Shown piece by piece: positions 49,633 to 59,058 of a stretch of DNA of 64,000 nucleotides. Position 1 is the stretch's first letter, and each line of letters starts with the position of its first letter. The notes under the pieces were generated by a model. It worked only from the letters and a program-made list of their open reading frames with translations, was not told the DNA's origin and ran no database searches. The position numbers and the translations under genes are program-made. Source of the DNA: Vibrio halioticoli NBRC 102217 (GTDB lineage: Bacteria; Pseudomonadota; Gammaproteobacteria; Enterobacterales; Vibrionaceae); contig NZ_BAUJ01000003.1 of the NCBI RefSeq assembly GCF_000496695.1, forward strand, positions 1 to 64,000. The letters run 5' to 3'.

Positions 49633-51808
49633 TTATAAAATTCGCCTTGCGGAAGATAAAGATAAATTGATGGTATTAAAGTGGCGTAACCACCCTGATG
49701 TGCGTGCTGTTATGTTGACTGATCATCTAATCTCGACAGCTGAACATTCAGCTTGGTGGGATAAAACTATGCAGATGGAAGAACGACAACTTCTGATTTT
49801 TGAAAGAAACGATACACCAGTCGGAATTATTACGATTTATGCTTGGAATCAGGTTAAGGCTTCAGCTTGGTGGGGCTTTTACCTAGATAATGCCACTCTA
49901 GAACAGAGTGAGAAGACGGCTATTTGGCTTCAACTTGAACAAGAAGTGATCAAATATTCAGATGAGAAGTTGCATGTTTTTGAACTATATTGTGAATCGC
50001 TAAAAAGCAACCAATTAGCATGGAAACTGCATGAGAAGCTAGGCTTTAAGGAATGTGAACTTCCCAATAGTGCGACACAAACTGATAAAAATGTAATTTA
50101 TATGAAATACGAACATTCACATAATAAACCTGATGTTCGTCCAGAGCTCTATTTGTTTGCGTCTCATAATACGGACTTCTTAACTGATACCTTGATTAAA
50201 GAAAGTGGCAAATATCCCCAGTTCCCATATAAGGTTCAGAAAACAGAGTTCGGGCGGTATCAGTTGGATCTCTTAGACACTGATAAAATAAGTTTAAATA
50301 ATTCAAGTAGTTGCTATGTATTTATCGAACGAATTGAAGACTTTTTTTCTGACATCTACACCCTTCCTATTGAGGATGCCCTATTAGAAACCGAGCATCG
50401 AGTTATGGCATATTTGGCCTTTATTGAGCAAATTGTTAAACGAGGTAATAAAGTCTTCGTCGCCGATTTTTCTATTCAAAAAGGTTTCCCATACTCTTTG
50501 GAAGAGCAACAAGGCGACTCACGATTAAATCGGTTGGTTTCGGATTGGAATCGTACCCTTTATGATTTAAAAAACACCAATACGGTAGAGGTACTGCCTT
50601 ATGCTCAACTATTGAAGAATGTCGGGCAATCCTTCGCTAATAAATATTGGTATATGGCAAGGTTGCCTTTCTCATTAACCTGCCTAGAGCGTTATGCTCA
50701 AATGATTATAGGTTCGATATTCGCTAACCAATCACTATCGGCTAGAGCTCTGGTACTAGATCTAGATAACACCTTATGGAAAGGGGTTATTGGTGATGAT
50801 GGTATAGAGGGGGTATCTCTCGGTGGTGATTACCCGGGTAATATTTACAAAGAGCTGCAATCGTTATTTTTAGCATTAAAACAGAGAGGGATTTTATTGA
50901 CTATTTGCAGTAAAAATACCGAATCTATTGCTATGCAAGCTATTAAAGAGCACCCTGAAATGCGATTGAGGGAGGGTGATTTTGTATCATGGAGAATCAA
51001 TTGGAGAGCTAAATCGCAAAACATCCATGAGCTAGCTGAAGAATTGAATTTAGGTTTAAGTTCTTTATGTTTTATTGATGACAACCCTATTGAACGAGAA
51101 GAAGTGCGCAGAAATGCACCAGGAGTCTTTGTTCCTGAGTTACCAGAAGATCCTTCTGAGTGGTATCAGTTTATTAGTAGGCTGCCGGAGTTGACGCTTG
51201 CCAACATTAGCGAGTCTGATAAGCGCAGAGCTGAGCTATATAAAAAGAGGGTTGGTATTCAAAAAGCTCAAATTAGCTTTGCAGATAGAATTGAATTTCT
51301 GAAAAATTTGGAAATGACTATCCGTATTGAATCTTTAGATGTAAAAAATTTCGAACGTACATTCCAATTATTTAACAAAACAAATCAATTTAATACGACA
51401 ACCATTCGTTATAACAAAGAACAATTGAACCTGTGGAAGGATTCTCCTGATGTGATGGTATTACATATCAAGTCTAAGGATAAATATTCTTCTGAATATG
51501 AAGGAGTTGCTGCCATAGTTGTGCATAAAGAACGTACACAGTGGGTCATAGATAATTTCGTAATGTCGTGCAGGGTCATGGGTAGGGATATCGAGCATAC
51601 GCTACTCTCTAGTCTTTTAAATAAAGCACAAGAGTCCGGCGTAGGTAAGGTGCTAGGGCGATATATTCCAACTCCTAAAAATATGCCTGTTAGCAACCTT
51701 TTTGAACAAAATGGATTCACAAAAGTGGCTGATGACTGGTGCTTTGAATTTGATAGCCAAACACAATTACCAGAATCTGAAATAATGAAATTAAAGTGGG
51801 TAAATTAA
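49625..51808 (+). CDS. PseH-like acyltransferase fused to FkbH-type HAD-IIIC protein
   Basis: A 727-residue fusion. Residues about 1-165 are a GNAT domain like PseH, the enzyme that acetylates the 4-amino group of the UDP-altrose intermediate (motifs RLAEDKDKLMVLKWRNHPDV and WWGFYLD). Residues about 165-370 are the FkbH N-terminal region. The HAD domain follows with D379-L-D381-N-T383 in LVLDLDNTLWKG, CSKN with Cys428, and DDNP (485-488). The last part (about 560-720) is the C-terminal GNAT-like FkbH domain (CRVMGRDIE). FkbH proteins take glyceryl groups from 1,3-bisphosphoglycerate to a carrier protein, so the acyl group added here may not be acetyl. ATG 49625 is chosen; overlaps pseG by 8 bases. 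Standalone PseH is about 160-180 residues. Confidence 0.86.
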   Translation: MHSYKIRLAEDKDKLMVLKWRNHPDVRAVMLTDHLISTAEHSAWWDKTMQMEERQLLIFERNDTPVGIITIYAWNQVKASAWWGFYLDNATLEQSEKTAIWLQLEQEVIKYSDEKLHVFELYCESLKSNQLAWKLHEKLGFKECELPNSATQTDKNVIYMKYEHSHNKPDVRPELYLFASHNTDFLTDTLIKESGKYPQFPYKVQKTEFGRYQLDLLDTDKISLNNSSSCYVFIERIEDFFSDIYTLPIEDALLETEHRVMAYLAFIEQIVKRGNKVFVADFSIQKGFPYSLEEQQGDSRLNRLVSDWNRTLYDLKNTNTVEVLPYAQLLKNVGQSFANKYWYMARLPFSLTCLERYAQMIIGSIFANQSLSARALVLDLDNTLWKGVIGDDGIEGVSLGGDYPGNIYKELQSLFLALKQRGILLTICSKNTESIAMQAIKEHPEMRLREGDFVSWRINWRAKSQNIHELAEELNLGLSSLCFIDDNPIEREEVRRNAPGVFVPELPEDPSEWYQFISRLPELTLANISESDKRRAELYKKRVGIQKAQISFADRIEFLKNLEMTIRIESLDVKNFERTFQLFNKTNQFNTTTIRYNKEQLNLWKDSPDVMVLHIKSKDKYSSEYEGVAAIVVHKERTQWVIDNFVMSCRVMGRDIEHTLLSSLLNKAQESGVGKVLGRYIPTPKNMPVSNLFEQNGFTKVADDWCFEFDSQTQLPESEIMKLKWVN

Positions 51809-51809
51809 T

Positions 51810-52511
51810 ATGAATCCTATGTTTTCTGCATTGGGTGTAATACATGTTGATCATTACGCGGTGACAACAAGAGATCTTGTTGCCACGTTAAATGACTTTC
51901 TTTCTATTCCTGGTTCTAAGCTTTTGCGCGGACCTGGTGAGAACCCTGCACAACAAGTCAACTATGCTTTTGTTGAGCTAAATGGTATGGGAGTTGTAGA
52001 AATCTTGTCTCCCTTGGGTTCAGAGTCGCCTATTCTGAATCACTTACAGTCTGGAGGGGGGGCGTACCATCTATGCTATGCAGTTGCTGACTTAGACAAT
52101 GCTATACAAGTTGCAGAGAAAGATTTCGGTGCTAAATTAGTAGTAGAGCCTAGGGCTGATGGTGCATTCGATGGTCGTCGGGTAGTATTCTTAGTTCATC
52201 CAGTGCATGGTTTATTTGAGTTATTGGAAGCATATCCCCCTTCAATACACTGTGCTACGGATGTATCTAAAGCGCAACAGAATGAACTTAAATCTAATAG
52301 TGATTTGTTTGGTATCTATCGAGATATTGTAGATGCATCAGCATCTGATTTTTCTGCGATTAATATGAAAGATAACCCCGAATGGGATTCGTTCAAGCAC
52401 CTAATGTTTATTATGGAAATCGAAAAACGATTTGAAATTAGTATTCCAGCTGATGTAATGGGTGAGTTAAACTCGTTGCAAAAGATTGATGCGTATTTAG
52501 TTGGCAAGTAG
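51810..52511 (+). CDS. VOC-domain (glyoxalase/epimerase-like) protein fused to an acyl carrier domain
   Basis: A 233-residue two-domain protein. Residues about 8-142 form a VOC fold like methylmalonyl-CoA epimerase, with all four likely metal ligands present (His15, Glu64, His87, Glu137). Residues about 165-232 form an acyl carrier domain, with Ser194 in EWDSFKHLMFIMEIEKRFEI as the probable phosphopantetheine site (D-S-F in place of D-S-L). It begins 1 base after the FkbH fusion and ends 6 bases before pseI, so it belongs to the same operon. I infer it carries the acyl group made by the FkbH part and that the VOC domain alters it. I do not know a named homologue. Confidence 0.8.
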   Translation: MNPMFSALGVIHVDHYAVTTRDLVATLNDFLSIPGSKLLRGPGENPAQQVNYAFVELNGMGVVEILSPLGSESPILNHLQSGGGAYHLCYAVADLDNAIQVAEKDFGAKLVVEPRADGAFDGRRVVFLVHPVHGLFELLEAYPPSIHCATDVSKAQQNELKSNSDLFGIYRDIVDASASDFSAINMKDNPEWDSFKHLMFIMEIEKRFEISIPADVMGELNSLQKIDAYLVGK

Positions 52512-52517
52512 AAATAT

Positions 52518-53564
52518 ATGAAAATAGCAAATAGAGAAATAGGTAAAGGTCACAAGCCATACATCATTGCAGAAATGTCTGGTAATCATAATGGTGATAT
52601 CAATAGAGCTATTGAATTGATTAAAGCGGCAAAAGACGCTGGGGCTGATGCAGTAAAGTTACAAACATATACTGCGGATACTATAACCATAGATCATGAT
52701 AGTGAAGAATTTATGATTCGAGGGGGTCTGTGGGATGGTTCGAGGCTTTATGATTTATATGAGCAAGCTCATACACCTTGGGATTGGCACAAAACTTTAT
52801 TTGAAGAAGCAGCTAAACTTGGCATTACAATCTTTAGTTCGCCATTTGATCATACCGCTGTAGATTTTCTTGAAGGGCTAGGTGCTCCTGCTTATAAAAT
52901 TGCCTCATTCGAATTAATTGATTTGCCACTAATCCGAAAAGTGGCAGCTACCGGTAAGCCTATGATTATGTCAACGGGCAATGCTAATCTTGGCGAGATT
53001 GAAGAAGCCGTATTAGCAGCTCGAGGAGCTGGAGCAAAAGACCTTATCTTACTTCATTGTACCAGTGGTTATCCTACACCGGCAGATCAAGCTAATATAT
53101 CTACTATGGCGATAATGAGAGAAGCTTACGATTGTGAGGTTGGCCTTTCTGATCATACTATGGGGGTTGGTGTGTCTGTTGCTGCTGTAGCCTTAGGTGC
53201 ATGTGTTATTGAAAAACACTTCACACTTGCGCGGGCAGATGGTGGACCTGATTCTGCTTTTTCTTTGGAAAAAGAGGAACTAAAACTTCTAGTGGAAAGC
53301 TGTACAATGGCCTTTGATGCGATTGGTAAGCCAAACTTTGTGAGTACAGAAGTTGAGGCAAAAACAAAGGTGCACCGTCGCTCATTATACGTTGTAAAGG
53401 ATATTCTAAAGGGCGAAATTTTTACTCATGAGCACATCCGTTCTATTCGCCCAGGGAATGGTATTTTACCTAAATTTTTAGATGAAGTTTTAGGAGCAGA
53501 AGCGACAGAAGATCTGAAATTTGGTACGCCTCTAGCATTTTCTCACTATTTACGTAACGAGTGA
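52518..53564 (+). CDS. pseI: Pseudaminic acid synthase PseI
   Basis: Condenses the altrose derivative with phosphoenolpyruvate to give pseudaminic acid. The 348-residue protein has a NeuB-type TIM barrel (AEMSGNHNGD, CTSGYPTPAD, GLSDHTMGVGV) and a C-terminal antifreeze-like SAF domain (about residues 285-345). PseI and LegI/NeuB are hard to tell apart by eye, but with PseB and PseC alongside the pathway is pseudaminate. Last plus-strand gene of the operon; its end overlaps the convergent transferase by 19 bases. Confidence 0.94.
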   Translation: MKIANREIGKGHKPYIIAEMSGNHNGDINRAIELIKAAKDAGADAVKLQTYTADTITIDHDSEEFMIRGGLWDGSRLYDLYEQAHTPWDWHKTLFEEAAKLGITIFSSPFDHTAVDFLEGLGAPAYKIASFELIDLPLIRKVAATGKPMIMSTGNANLGEIEEAVLAARGAGAKDLILLHCTSGYPTPADQANISTMAIMREAYDCEVGLSDHTMGVGVSVAAVALGACVIEKHFTLARADGGPDSAFSLEKEELKLLVESCTMAFDAIGKPNFVSTEVEAKTKVHRRSLYVVKDILKGEIFTHEHIRSIRPGNGILPKFLDEVLGAEATEDLKFGTPLAFSHYLRNE

Positions 53565-54640
53565 GTTAAATAGGGAGATAGCTTCTCTGATAGTTGATTA
53601 TTTAATAGCTCAGGTTTTTTCTCCCATAAAGCTAAGTTTTCTGCAATTGAATCTAATGTAGAGTCATCATCAACAAGGGTGACTCGTTCACAATACTCTT
53701 CAAAACCAACACCAGCTGTTGAATTTAACGATAGTACTATTGGTTTATATTTGTTCCCAAGCAAGAATACCTCTAAAGGTAATTTTTCATTCAATATCTT
53801 GTTTGAAGATAAGTATGAGCTATATTTTTCTTTTCTCTCTCTCGGGTGAACCTTTAAGGCATGAGAAATACCATTTTCTACGCAATAGTTTACTAAATTC
53901 ATGCAGAAATATTCTTCAATATTTTTACACTTTAACTTTTTTGTAATAGAAGGTGAAAAAGGTTGCGTAGCTATAATTATTTCTGGAATGTCTGATGTTG
54001 CTACTGAAAATAAAGATAAAATTGCGTTATTACCTTCTTCAGTATCAAGAAATGTTATTTTATGACCTTTTTTTCTAATTTTTGGATGAAGGCGATTAGG
54101 GTAAAGAACTAATATTTGAATACACTTTTTTTCTTCACCAAAATTCCAGTATTTTATACTCTTTCCTTGTAGTAATCTCAGTATGTACTTACTTTTTTTA
54201 ACTGGAAGATCCAGATAATTTCCCATTCCGTCTTCTATTATTCTGTAGTTGCTTACTAAGCAACTAAAAATTCGAGACATTTTATTTCTATTATTAAATA
54301 GAAATAGGTTAATATCTTGAGATGATAGGTATAGTTTAGGATTAAAAGTGTGTAGTTGAGTACTTAACCTGTGTCTTATTGATTTAGGTAAAGTTAATCC
54401 CCATTGAGCAAAAACGTAAGTTATTTTACCTAGAAAATTTTCTCGTAAATGTTTGGTTAATAGCTTTCTCGATAATAGAACTAACTCAATATTATTGGGT
54501 AGTGTACTTTGATCAAACGTCGAAGGCTTTACTTTTTGGTAGTCGAAAAAATAAATTATCTTTGTTGGTTCTTTGTCATTAATTGCTTTACTTATACTAA
54601 ATATTACATGACGAAGAGTAGAGCATATATATAAATTCAT
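53546..54640 (-). CDS. Sialyltransferase/polysialyltransferase-like glycosyltransferase, candidate pseudaminyltransferase
   Basis: A 364-residue protein with signatures shared by GT52 lipooligosaccharide sialyltransferases and the bacterial polysialyltransferase family: a D/E-D-G motif in IIEDGMGNYLDLP near residue 137, the HP motif in KVHPRE near residue 265, and a Ser/Thr-rich LSLNSTAG near residue 307. CMP-nonulosonate donors are used by these families, so it is the best candidate to transfer Pse made by the facing operon. Family choice (GT52 or polyST) is uncertain. The DNA is very AT-rich compared with the housekeeping genes. It follows waaL by a 4-base overlap. Confidence 0.72.
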   Translation of the reverse strand: MNLYICSTLRHVIFSISKAINDKEPTKIIYFFDYQKVKPSTFDQSTLPNNIELVLLSRKLLTKHLRENFLGKITYVFAQWGLTLPKSIRHRLSTQLHTFNPKLYLSSQDINLFLFNNRNKMSRIFSCLVSNYRIIEDGMGNYLDLPVKKSKYILRLLQGKSIKYWNFGEEKKCIQILVLYPNRLHPKIRKKGHKITFLDTEEGNNAILSLFSVATSDIPEIIIATQPFSPSITKKLKCKNIEEYFCMNLVNYCVENGISHALKVHPRERKEKYSSYLSSNKILNEKLPLEVFLLGNKYKPIVLSLNSTAGVGFEEYCERVTLVDDDSTLDSIAENLALWEKKPELLNNQLSEKLSPYLTHSLRK

Positions 54641-55836
54641 ATCCTATTGGATTCTCGATTTATTATGGTGGCAATCATTATGATTATGAGATAAGTCGCT
54701 AAATTAGTACTATATGAGAAGGAAATATATGACATGCAAGCAGATATCATATATAACGGTGTTATTATGAGTAATGCCTTTACTTCAATATCTTTACTTT
54801 TAAATCCTAACTTTAGAGGGAAAACAATGAAAAATATTAAGGAGGATAGTCCAAATAAACCATATTTGACAGTTCTATCAATAAAATCATTGTGAAAGTT
54901 TTTACTATCAAACCTAGCTAGTCTACCCTTAATTTTGCCATGCTTTTTGAGTTGTTTTATCTTATTAAGATGCCCTTTTTGGCCATAACCAGTAAGTGAA
55001 AAATCTTCTTTAATAAATTTCAAGCCAAGAGACCATAGTTGAATTCTTATTCCAAGAGATGTGTTTAAATTATCTTTGGAGATAGCACTAATTTCAGTTT
55101 TAGTCTGTTCTAGTCTCTCTGATATATTATTTTTAGTTGCCAATAGTATAATCATTGTCGATATAATTATAGTAGATAGTAGTAATTTGTCTTTAATTAA
55201 ACTTTTTCTGAATATAATCATGGCAATAATGGAGCATAGGAATAATGAAACCCATGCCCCTCTTGTATCACTAATGAATATTGAACATAAAAATAGCCCA
55301 CTAGATAATAGCGATAGATATCTTGTTTTAGTTGTATCTTTAGTGAAGTTAAATAAGGCAAACATCAAAAGCATTGATAGTTGATTAGCATAAGGAATTG
55401 CATTTATATACCAATATCCTCGTCCTATATCGGATAAGAATACAAAGTCATATGTGTTGTAAACAGAAATAGAGGCTGTTATAAACAAAACGCATGACAT
55501 TATTCTATGGTTTATTATGTTTGATTTATTAAAAATAAAGATATAAAAGAAGGTTAAGCTTAAAACGGTTCTTATTTCTGATGAACTATAACCTTTTGTT
55601 GTGTAGATATAACATGAAATAAAAGAAAATATAATTAATGAAATACCCAATATATCTATATTTAAATTTTTGTCACCTTTAAAATAACTGATTAATTTAA
55701 ATGGTATGGTTAAAAGGATTAGTACAACAAGTTTCTTGTCACCGCTGTCTACTAGAAATAACCCAGAGATAGCCCAATATAGTGGTAAACAATAGAAAAA
55801 AGTTTTAATTTGCTCATAATTTATCTTAGTTTGCAT
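54637..55836 (-). CDS. waaL: O-antigen ligase-like protein (WaaL/Wzy family)
   Basis: A 399-residue polytopic protein with about 10-12 membrane segments. Wzy_C-type features are visible: SDTRGAWVSL near residue 195, a periplasmic loop with GIRIQLW, and FHNDFIDRTVKYG near residue 320 with the His typical of ligases. In this position (LPS core region, beside the late acyltransferase) it is likely the O-antigen ligase, but a Wzy polymerase cannot be excluded by sequence. It is markedly AT-rich. Overlaps lpxM-like gene by 11 bases and the transferase by 4. Confidence 0.75.
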   Translation of the reverse strand: MQTKINYEQIKTFFYCLPLYWAISGLFLVDSGDKKLVVLILLTIPFKLISYFKGDKNLNIDILGISLIIFSFISCYIYTTKGYSSSEIRTVLSLTFFYIFIFNKSNIINHRIMSCVLFITASISVYNTYDFVFLSDIGRGYWYINAIPYANQLSMLLMFALFNFTKDTTKTRYLSLLSSGLFLCSIFISDTRGAWVSLFLCSIIAMIIFRKSLIKDKLLLSTIIISTMIILLATKNNISERLEQTKTEISAISKDNLNTSLGIRIQLWSLGLKFIKEDFSLTGYGQKGHLNKIKQLKKHGKIKGRLARFDSKNFHNDFIDRTVKYGLFGLSSLIFFIVFPLKLGFKSKDIEVKALLIITPLYMISACMSYISFSYSTNLATYLIIIMIATIINRESNRI

Positions 55837-56782
55837 ATAAGTTACTTTTATCTTCTCTTGTTGCTAACAACTTCAAATTCCACATATATTGCTCTGGCTT
55901 ATCTTCGCAACACTGTTCAATAAACTTATTCATCGCCAAAGCATCCCCTTCCGGTGAAGTTGTGGGGAAGTTTTCTAGGGCAGGGTATACGTCAATTTCA
56001 AATTTACCAGTTTCAGCATTAAATTCAGTCCATAGCGGGACGACTTTAGATTTTGTGGCTTTAGCTAAGAACCCCATGACAGGAAGCGTTGCTTTGGTTG
56101 TGGCACAAAAATCAACAAAGACACTTTTATCTGGGCCATGATCTTGGTCAGGTAAAAAATAGCCAGTATAGCCATCATTGATGGCTTTGATGAAAGGTTT
56201 TATGCCTCCAGAACGTTCATAAAGGCGACCGCCATAATGCTTGCGCTGCTTAGACATTGCCCATTCGCTAAGCTGATTTTTTTGGCTCTTGACCATGGTA
56301 CACATAGGGTACCCTTTTGATGCAAGTAGCATTGCGAATACATCAACAGACCAAGTGTGAGGAACCAAGAAAATGACATTTTGCTCGGCTTCTTTTAGCT
56401 TAGTGAAATGCTCTATACCATTAACGACTGTATTGCGGTCTAGCCAATTTCGGCTGCGCAATGTTAGTAATGGAAAGCGCATTAAATACGTTCCTGCAGT
56501 AGTCAGCATCTTAGAGATAATTTGTTCTCTTTTGCTGCTAGGCATGTCTGGATAGCAATAGCTAAGATTAACTCTTGCTCTTTGTGCTTGCCCACGCGTT
56601 TTTGCACTAATCTTTTTAGCCGCATACGAAGCTAACTTGCGATGCAGTGCAATAGGTAAAAAGCTAAATGGAATAGAAAATAGAATCCCTAGCCAGGTCG
56701 TCCAGAATTTAGGCGCAAGAAAAGACCATTTAAACTCTGGGTTATAGGCTTTGGGATCAAAATCATTACGAGTTTCTTTCAT
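55826..56782 (-). CDS. Late lipid A acyltransferase (LpxL/LpxM/LpxN family)
   Basis: Adds a secondary acyl chain to Kdo-lipid A at the inner membrane. The 318-residue protein has a membrane segment near residues 25-50 and the catalytic HX4D motif (HTWSVD), followed by ERSGGIKPFIKAI and PDQDHGPDKSVFVDF. It resembles the vibrio LpxM/LpxN-type enzyme encoded next to hldD. Start ATG 56782, with GAAGAA upstream; TTG 56794 is less likely. It lies 12 bases after hldD. Confidence 0.9.
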   Translation of the reverse strand: MKETRNDFDPKAYNPEFKWSFLAPKFWTTWLGILFSIPFSFLPIALHRKLASYAAKKISAKTRGQAQRARVNLSYCYPDMPSSKREQIISKMLTTAGTYLMRFPLLTLRSRNWLDRNTVVNGIEHFTKLKEAEQNVIFLVPHTWSVDVFAMLLASKGYPMCTMVKSQKNQLSEWAMSKQRKHYGGRLYERSGGIKPFIKAINDGYTGYFLPDQDHGPDKSVFVDFCATTKATLPVMGFLAKATKSKVVPLWTEFNAETGKFEIDVYPALENFPTTSPEGDALAMNKFIEQCCEDKPEQYMWNLKLLATREDKSNLYAN

Positions 56783-56794
56783 TGTTCTTCGCAA

Positions 56795-57736
56795 CTACTT
56801 ATTAATGATATCTAGATACTCAGCAACGCCTTGGGCTACTGATTTAAAGGTGTGGTTGCAACCTGTCGCTCTTAGCTTGGTTAGATCGGCTTGGGTATAT
56901 TCCTGATATGCACCTTTTAAGTGTTCTGGAAAAGGAATAGTTTCAATTTGTCCTTTTTGATGGTGTTTGATGACGGCTTTTGCCACTTCATCAAAAGATT
57001 CTGCATTACCTGTACCTAAGTTAAAGATACCAGACACCTCATTTTCTAAGAACCAAAGGTTTACTGCAGCTACATCGCCGACATAAACAAAATCGCGTTT
57101 AAAGTGTTCGCTACCGGCAAACAGCTTTGGATTTTCGCCAGCATTTAATTGATTGTTCAAATGAAAGGCAACAGAGGCCATTGAGCCTTTATGTTGCTCT
57201 CTAGGGCCGTAGACATTGAAATATCGGAAGCCAGTGATTTGCGACAGGGTTTCATTATGTGCTTTGGCATCTGCAACGAGTCTACGTACATAGTTATCAA
57301 ACTGTTGTTTTGAGTAACCGTATACATTTAATGCACCTTCATATTGTTTTTCTTCGATAAAGGTGTCGGTTTCGCCATAGGTAGCCGCTGATGAAGCGTA
57401 TAAAAATGGGATTTGTCGCTCTAGGCAGTAGTGAAGTAGCTCTTTTGAATACTCATAGTTATTCAACATCATATACTTGCCGTCCCATTCGGTAGTTGCT
57501 GAGCAAGCACCTTCATGGAAGACCGCATCGATAGGGCCAAAATCGTCGCCGGCCATAATCTGAGTTAGAAAATCATCTCGATCCATATAGTCAGTGATAT
57601 CAAGATCAACCAGATTGACAAACTTTTTGCCATTCTTCAGGTTATCAACAACCAAAATATCGTTTATGCCTCTATCGTTTAGGGCCTTCACAATATTGCT
57701 GCCAATCATTCCAGCACCACCGGTTACTATGATCAT
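56795..57736 (-). CDS. hldD: ADP-L-glycero-D-manno-heptose 6-epimerase
   Basis: Last step of ADP-heptose synthesis for the LPS core. The 313-residue Rossmann protein has [17 protein letters not shown] at the start and NVYGYSK (YxxxK) near residue 140. A longer frame from 57778 exists, but ATG 57736 follows AAGGAAAA and gives MIIVTGGAG, the family start. It is the right-hand marker (gmhD/rfaD) of vibrio core clusters. Confidence 0.97.
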   Translation of the reverse strand: MIIVTGGAGMIGSNIVKALNDRGINDILVVDNLKNGKKFVNLVDLDITDYMDRDDFLTQIMAGDDFGPIDAVFHEGACSATTEWDGKYMMLNNYEYSKELLHYCLERQIPFLYASSAATYGETDTFIEEKQYEGALNVYGYSKQQFDNYVRRLVADAKAHNETLSQITGFRYFNVYGPREQHKGSMASVAFHLNNQLNAGENPKLFAGSEHFKRDFVYVGDVAAVNLWFLENEVSGIFNLGTGNAESFDEVAKAVIKHHQKGQIETIPFPEHLKGAYQEYTQADLTKLRATGCNHTFKSVAQGVAEYLDIINK

Positions 57737-57906
57737 TTTGTATTTTCCTTCAAATTCAACTATTCCTGAGTATAACAAGGAACTAAAATCTAGGGAATTA
57801 AAGCTCGATTTATGAGAAACTTAAATTCAATGTAGATGATCAATAGCCTAGTTTATTGATGTTGATTATTACTCCCGTAGAAACGATAAGATAAAGTTAT
57901 AGAGGA

Positions 57907-59043
57907 ATGAACTTGAATCAATCTAACCACCCGACATCATCCAATCAGCAGCCTGCAATGGATGCTTATTACCAAGATGATGAAATCGATCTTCGTGATT
58001 TGTTTGTAGCGCTCTGGAAGGGCAAGTTTCTAATTATTATTTCTACCTTTATCTTTGCTTGCGTAGCTGTCGTGTATGCACTGAATGCGCAAGAGTGGTG
58101 GAGTTCTAAAGCGAGAATTGTCGAGCCTCAAGTCAATGATTTTGCGATTTATCGCCAACAAGTAAAATCCTTCCAGCCGATTTTTGATACTTATCAAGAT
58201 GACGGTACTGTGCGCGTTAGTAAGGAGTTGGACAACTTAGTCAATCCAAGTCAGATTTTTGCGCAGTTTGTTCGTTCATTTAATGCCACCGCCAACAAGA
58301 AGACTTTTTTTGATAATAATGAAACGTTTTTGGCGTTTAAAAATCAACTTGAGCAAGACGCCGATGCGGATACAGACGCACAACAAAGACGTCTTTATAG
58401 TGAGTGGTATCAAAAAATCTCGGCATCACCTGCAGAAAAGGGACGTCGTGATGAATACAGTTTGTCATTGCAAGCAACGACTCAATTAGACAGCTATAAG
58501 CTGCTGAATGATTATGTCGCAATGATCGAAAAGAAAGTAAAAGCCGATGCATTTAGAAACTTACAAGCGACATTAGATGCTAAACAAGTGCAGTTGCAAC
58601 AACAAAAAACCATTTTAGAGTCTCAAGCCAAACAGGTTTTAAGTGTTGAATTGCAACGAGCTAAATATGCTTATGACATTGCTAAAGCGGCATCAGTGAA
58701 CTCTCCTGTGCAGAATCTAGGTGATAAAGAATTGTTTGCCATAAACTTAGGGGCAAAAGCGATCAAAGCTAAAATAACGGCTTTGGAGAGCGTTAAAAAC
58801 TTAGCCGTGATTGAGCCAAGGTTGCAACAGATCGATGCCAAATTGGACTTGATGAGTAAGTTGTCTATTGATGACAATATAAACTTTAAATCATATCGTT
58901 TTATTCAAGATGTAGAGCAGCCGATTAATCGTGATGCGCCTAAACGAGCACTCATCGCTGTATTAGGTGTTCTATTTGGCGGTATGTTTGGTGTGGGTAT
59001 TGTTCTAGTTCGTTTTGCCTTTGGCCGCAAAGAAGATAATTAA
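57907..59043 (+). CDS. wzz: Wzz-family polysaccharide chain-length determinant
   Basis: Inner-membrane protein controlling modal chain length of O-antigen or capsule made by a Wzy system. The 378-residue protein has a cytoplasmic N-terminus, membrane spans at about residues 38-60 and 345-368, and a long coiled periplasmic part (about 180-300). A PxxP-like segment (PINRDAPKRAL) precedes the second span. ATG 57907 lies too close to AGAGG (one base); TTG 57913 has normal spacing and may be the real start. ugd follows after 15 bases. Confidence 0.88.
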   Translation: MNLNQSNHPTSSNQQPAMDAYYQDDEIDLRDLFVALWKGKFLIIISTFIFACVAVVYALNAQEWWSSKARIVEPQVNDFAIYRQQVKSFQPIFDTYQDDGTVRVSKELDNLVNPSQIFAQFVRSFNATANKKTFFDNNETFLAFKNQLEQDADADTDAQQRRLYSEWYQKISASPAEKGRRDEYSLSLQATTQLDSYKLLNDYVAMIEKKVKADAFRNLQATLDAKQVQLQQQKTILESQAKQVLSVELQRAKYAYDIAKAASVNSPVQNLGDKELFAINLGAKAIKAKITALESVKNLAVIEPRLQQIDAKLDLMSKLSIDDNINFKSYRFIQDVEQPINRDAPKRALIAVLGVLFGGMFGVGIVLVRFAFGRKEDN

Positions 59044-59058
59044 TTTAAGAGAAAAAGC

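Noticed and set aside
45638-53564. Legionaminic or sialic acid pathway instead of pseudaminic
   Set aside because: PseB (inverting dehydratase), PseC and PseG types occur together; there is no sign of LegB/LegG hydrolysing epimerase or a NeuC-type enzyme.
57737-57906. JUMPstart/ops element upstream of wzz
   Set aside because: I looked for GGCGGTAG-type ops sequence in the hldD-wzz gap and at 43349-43446 and did not find it on either strand.
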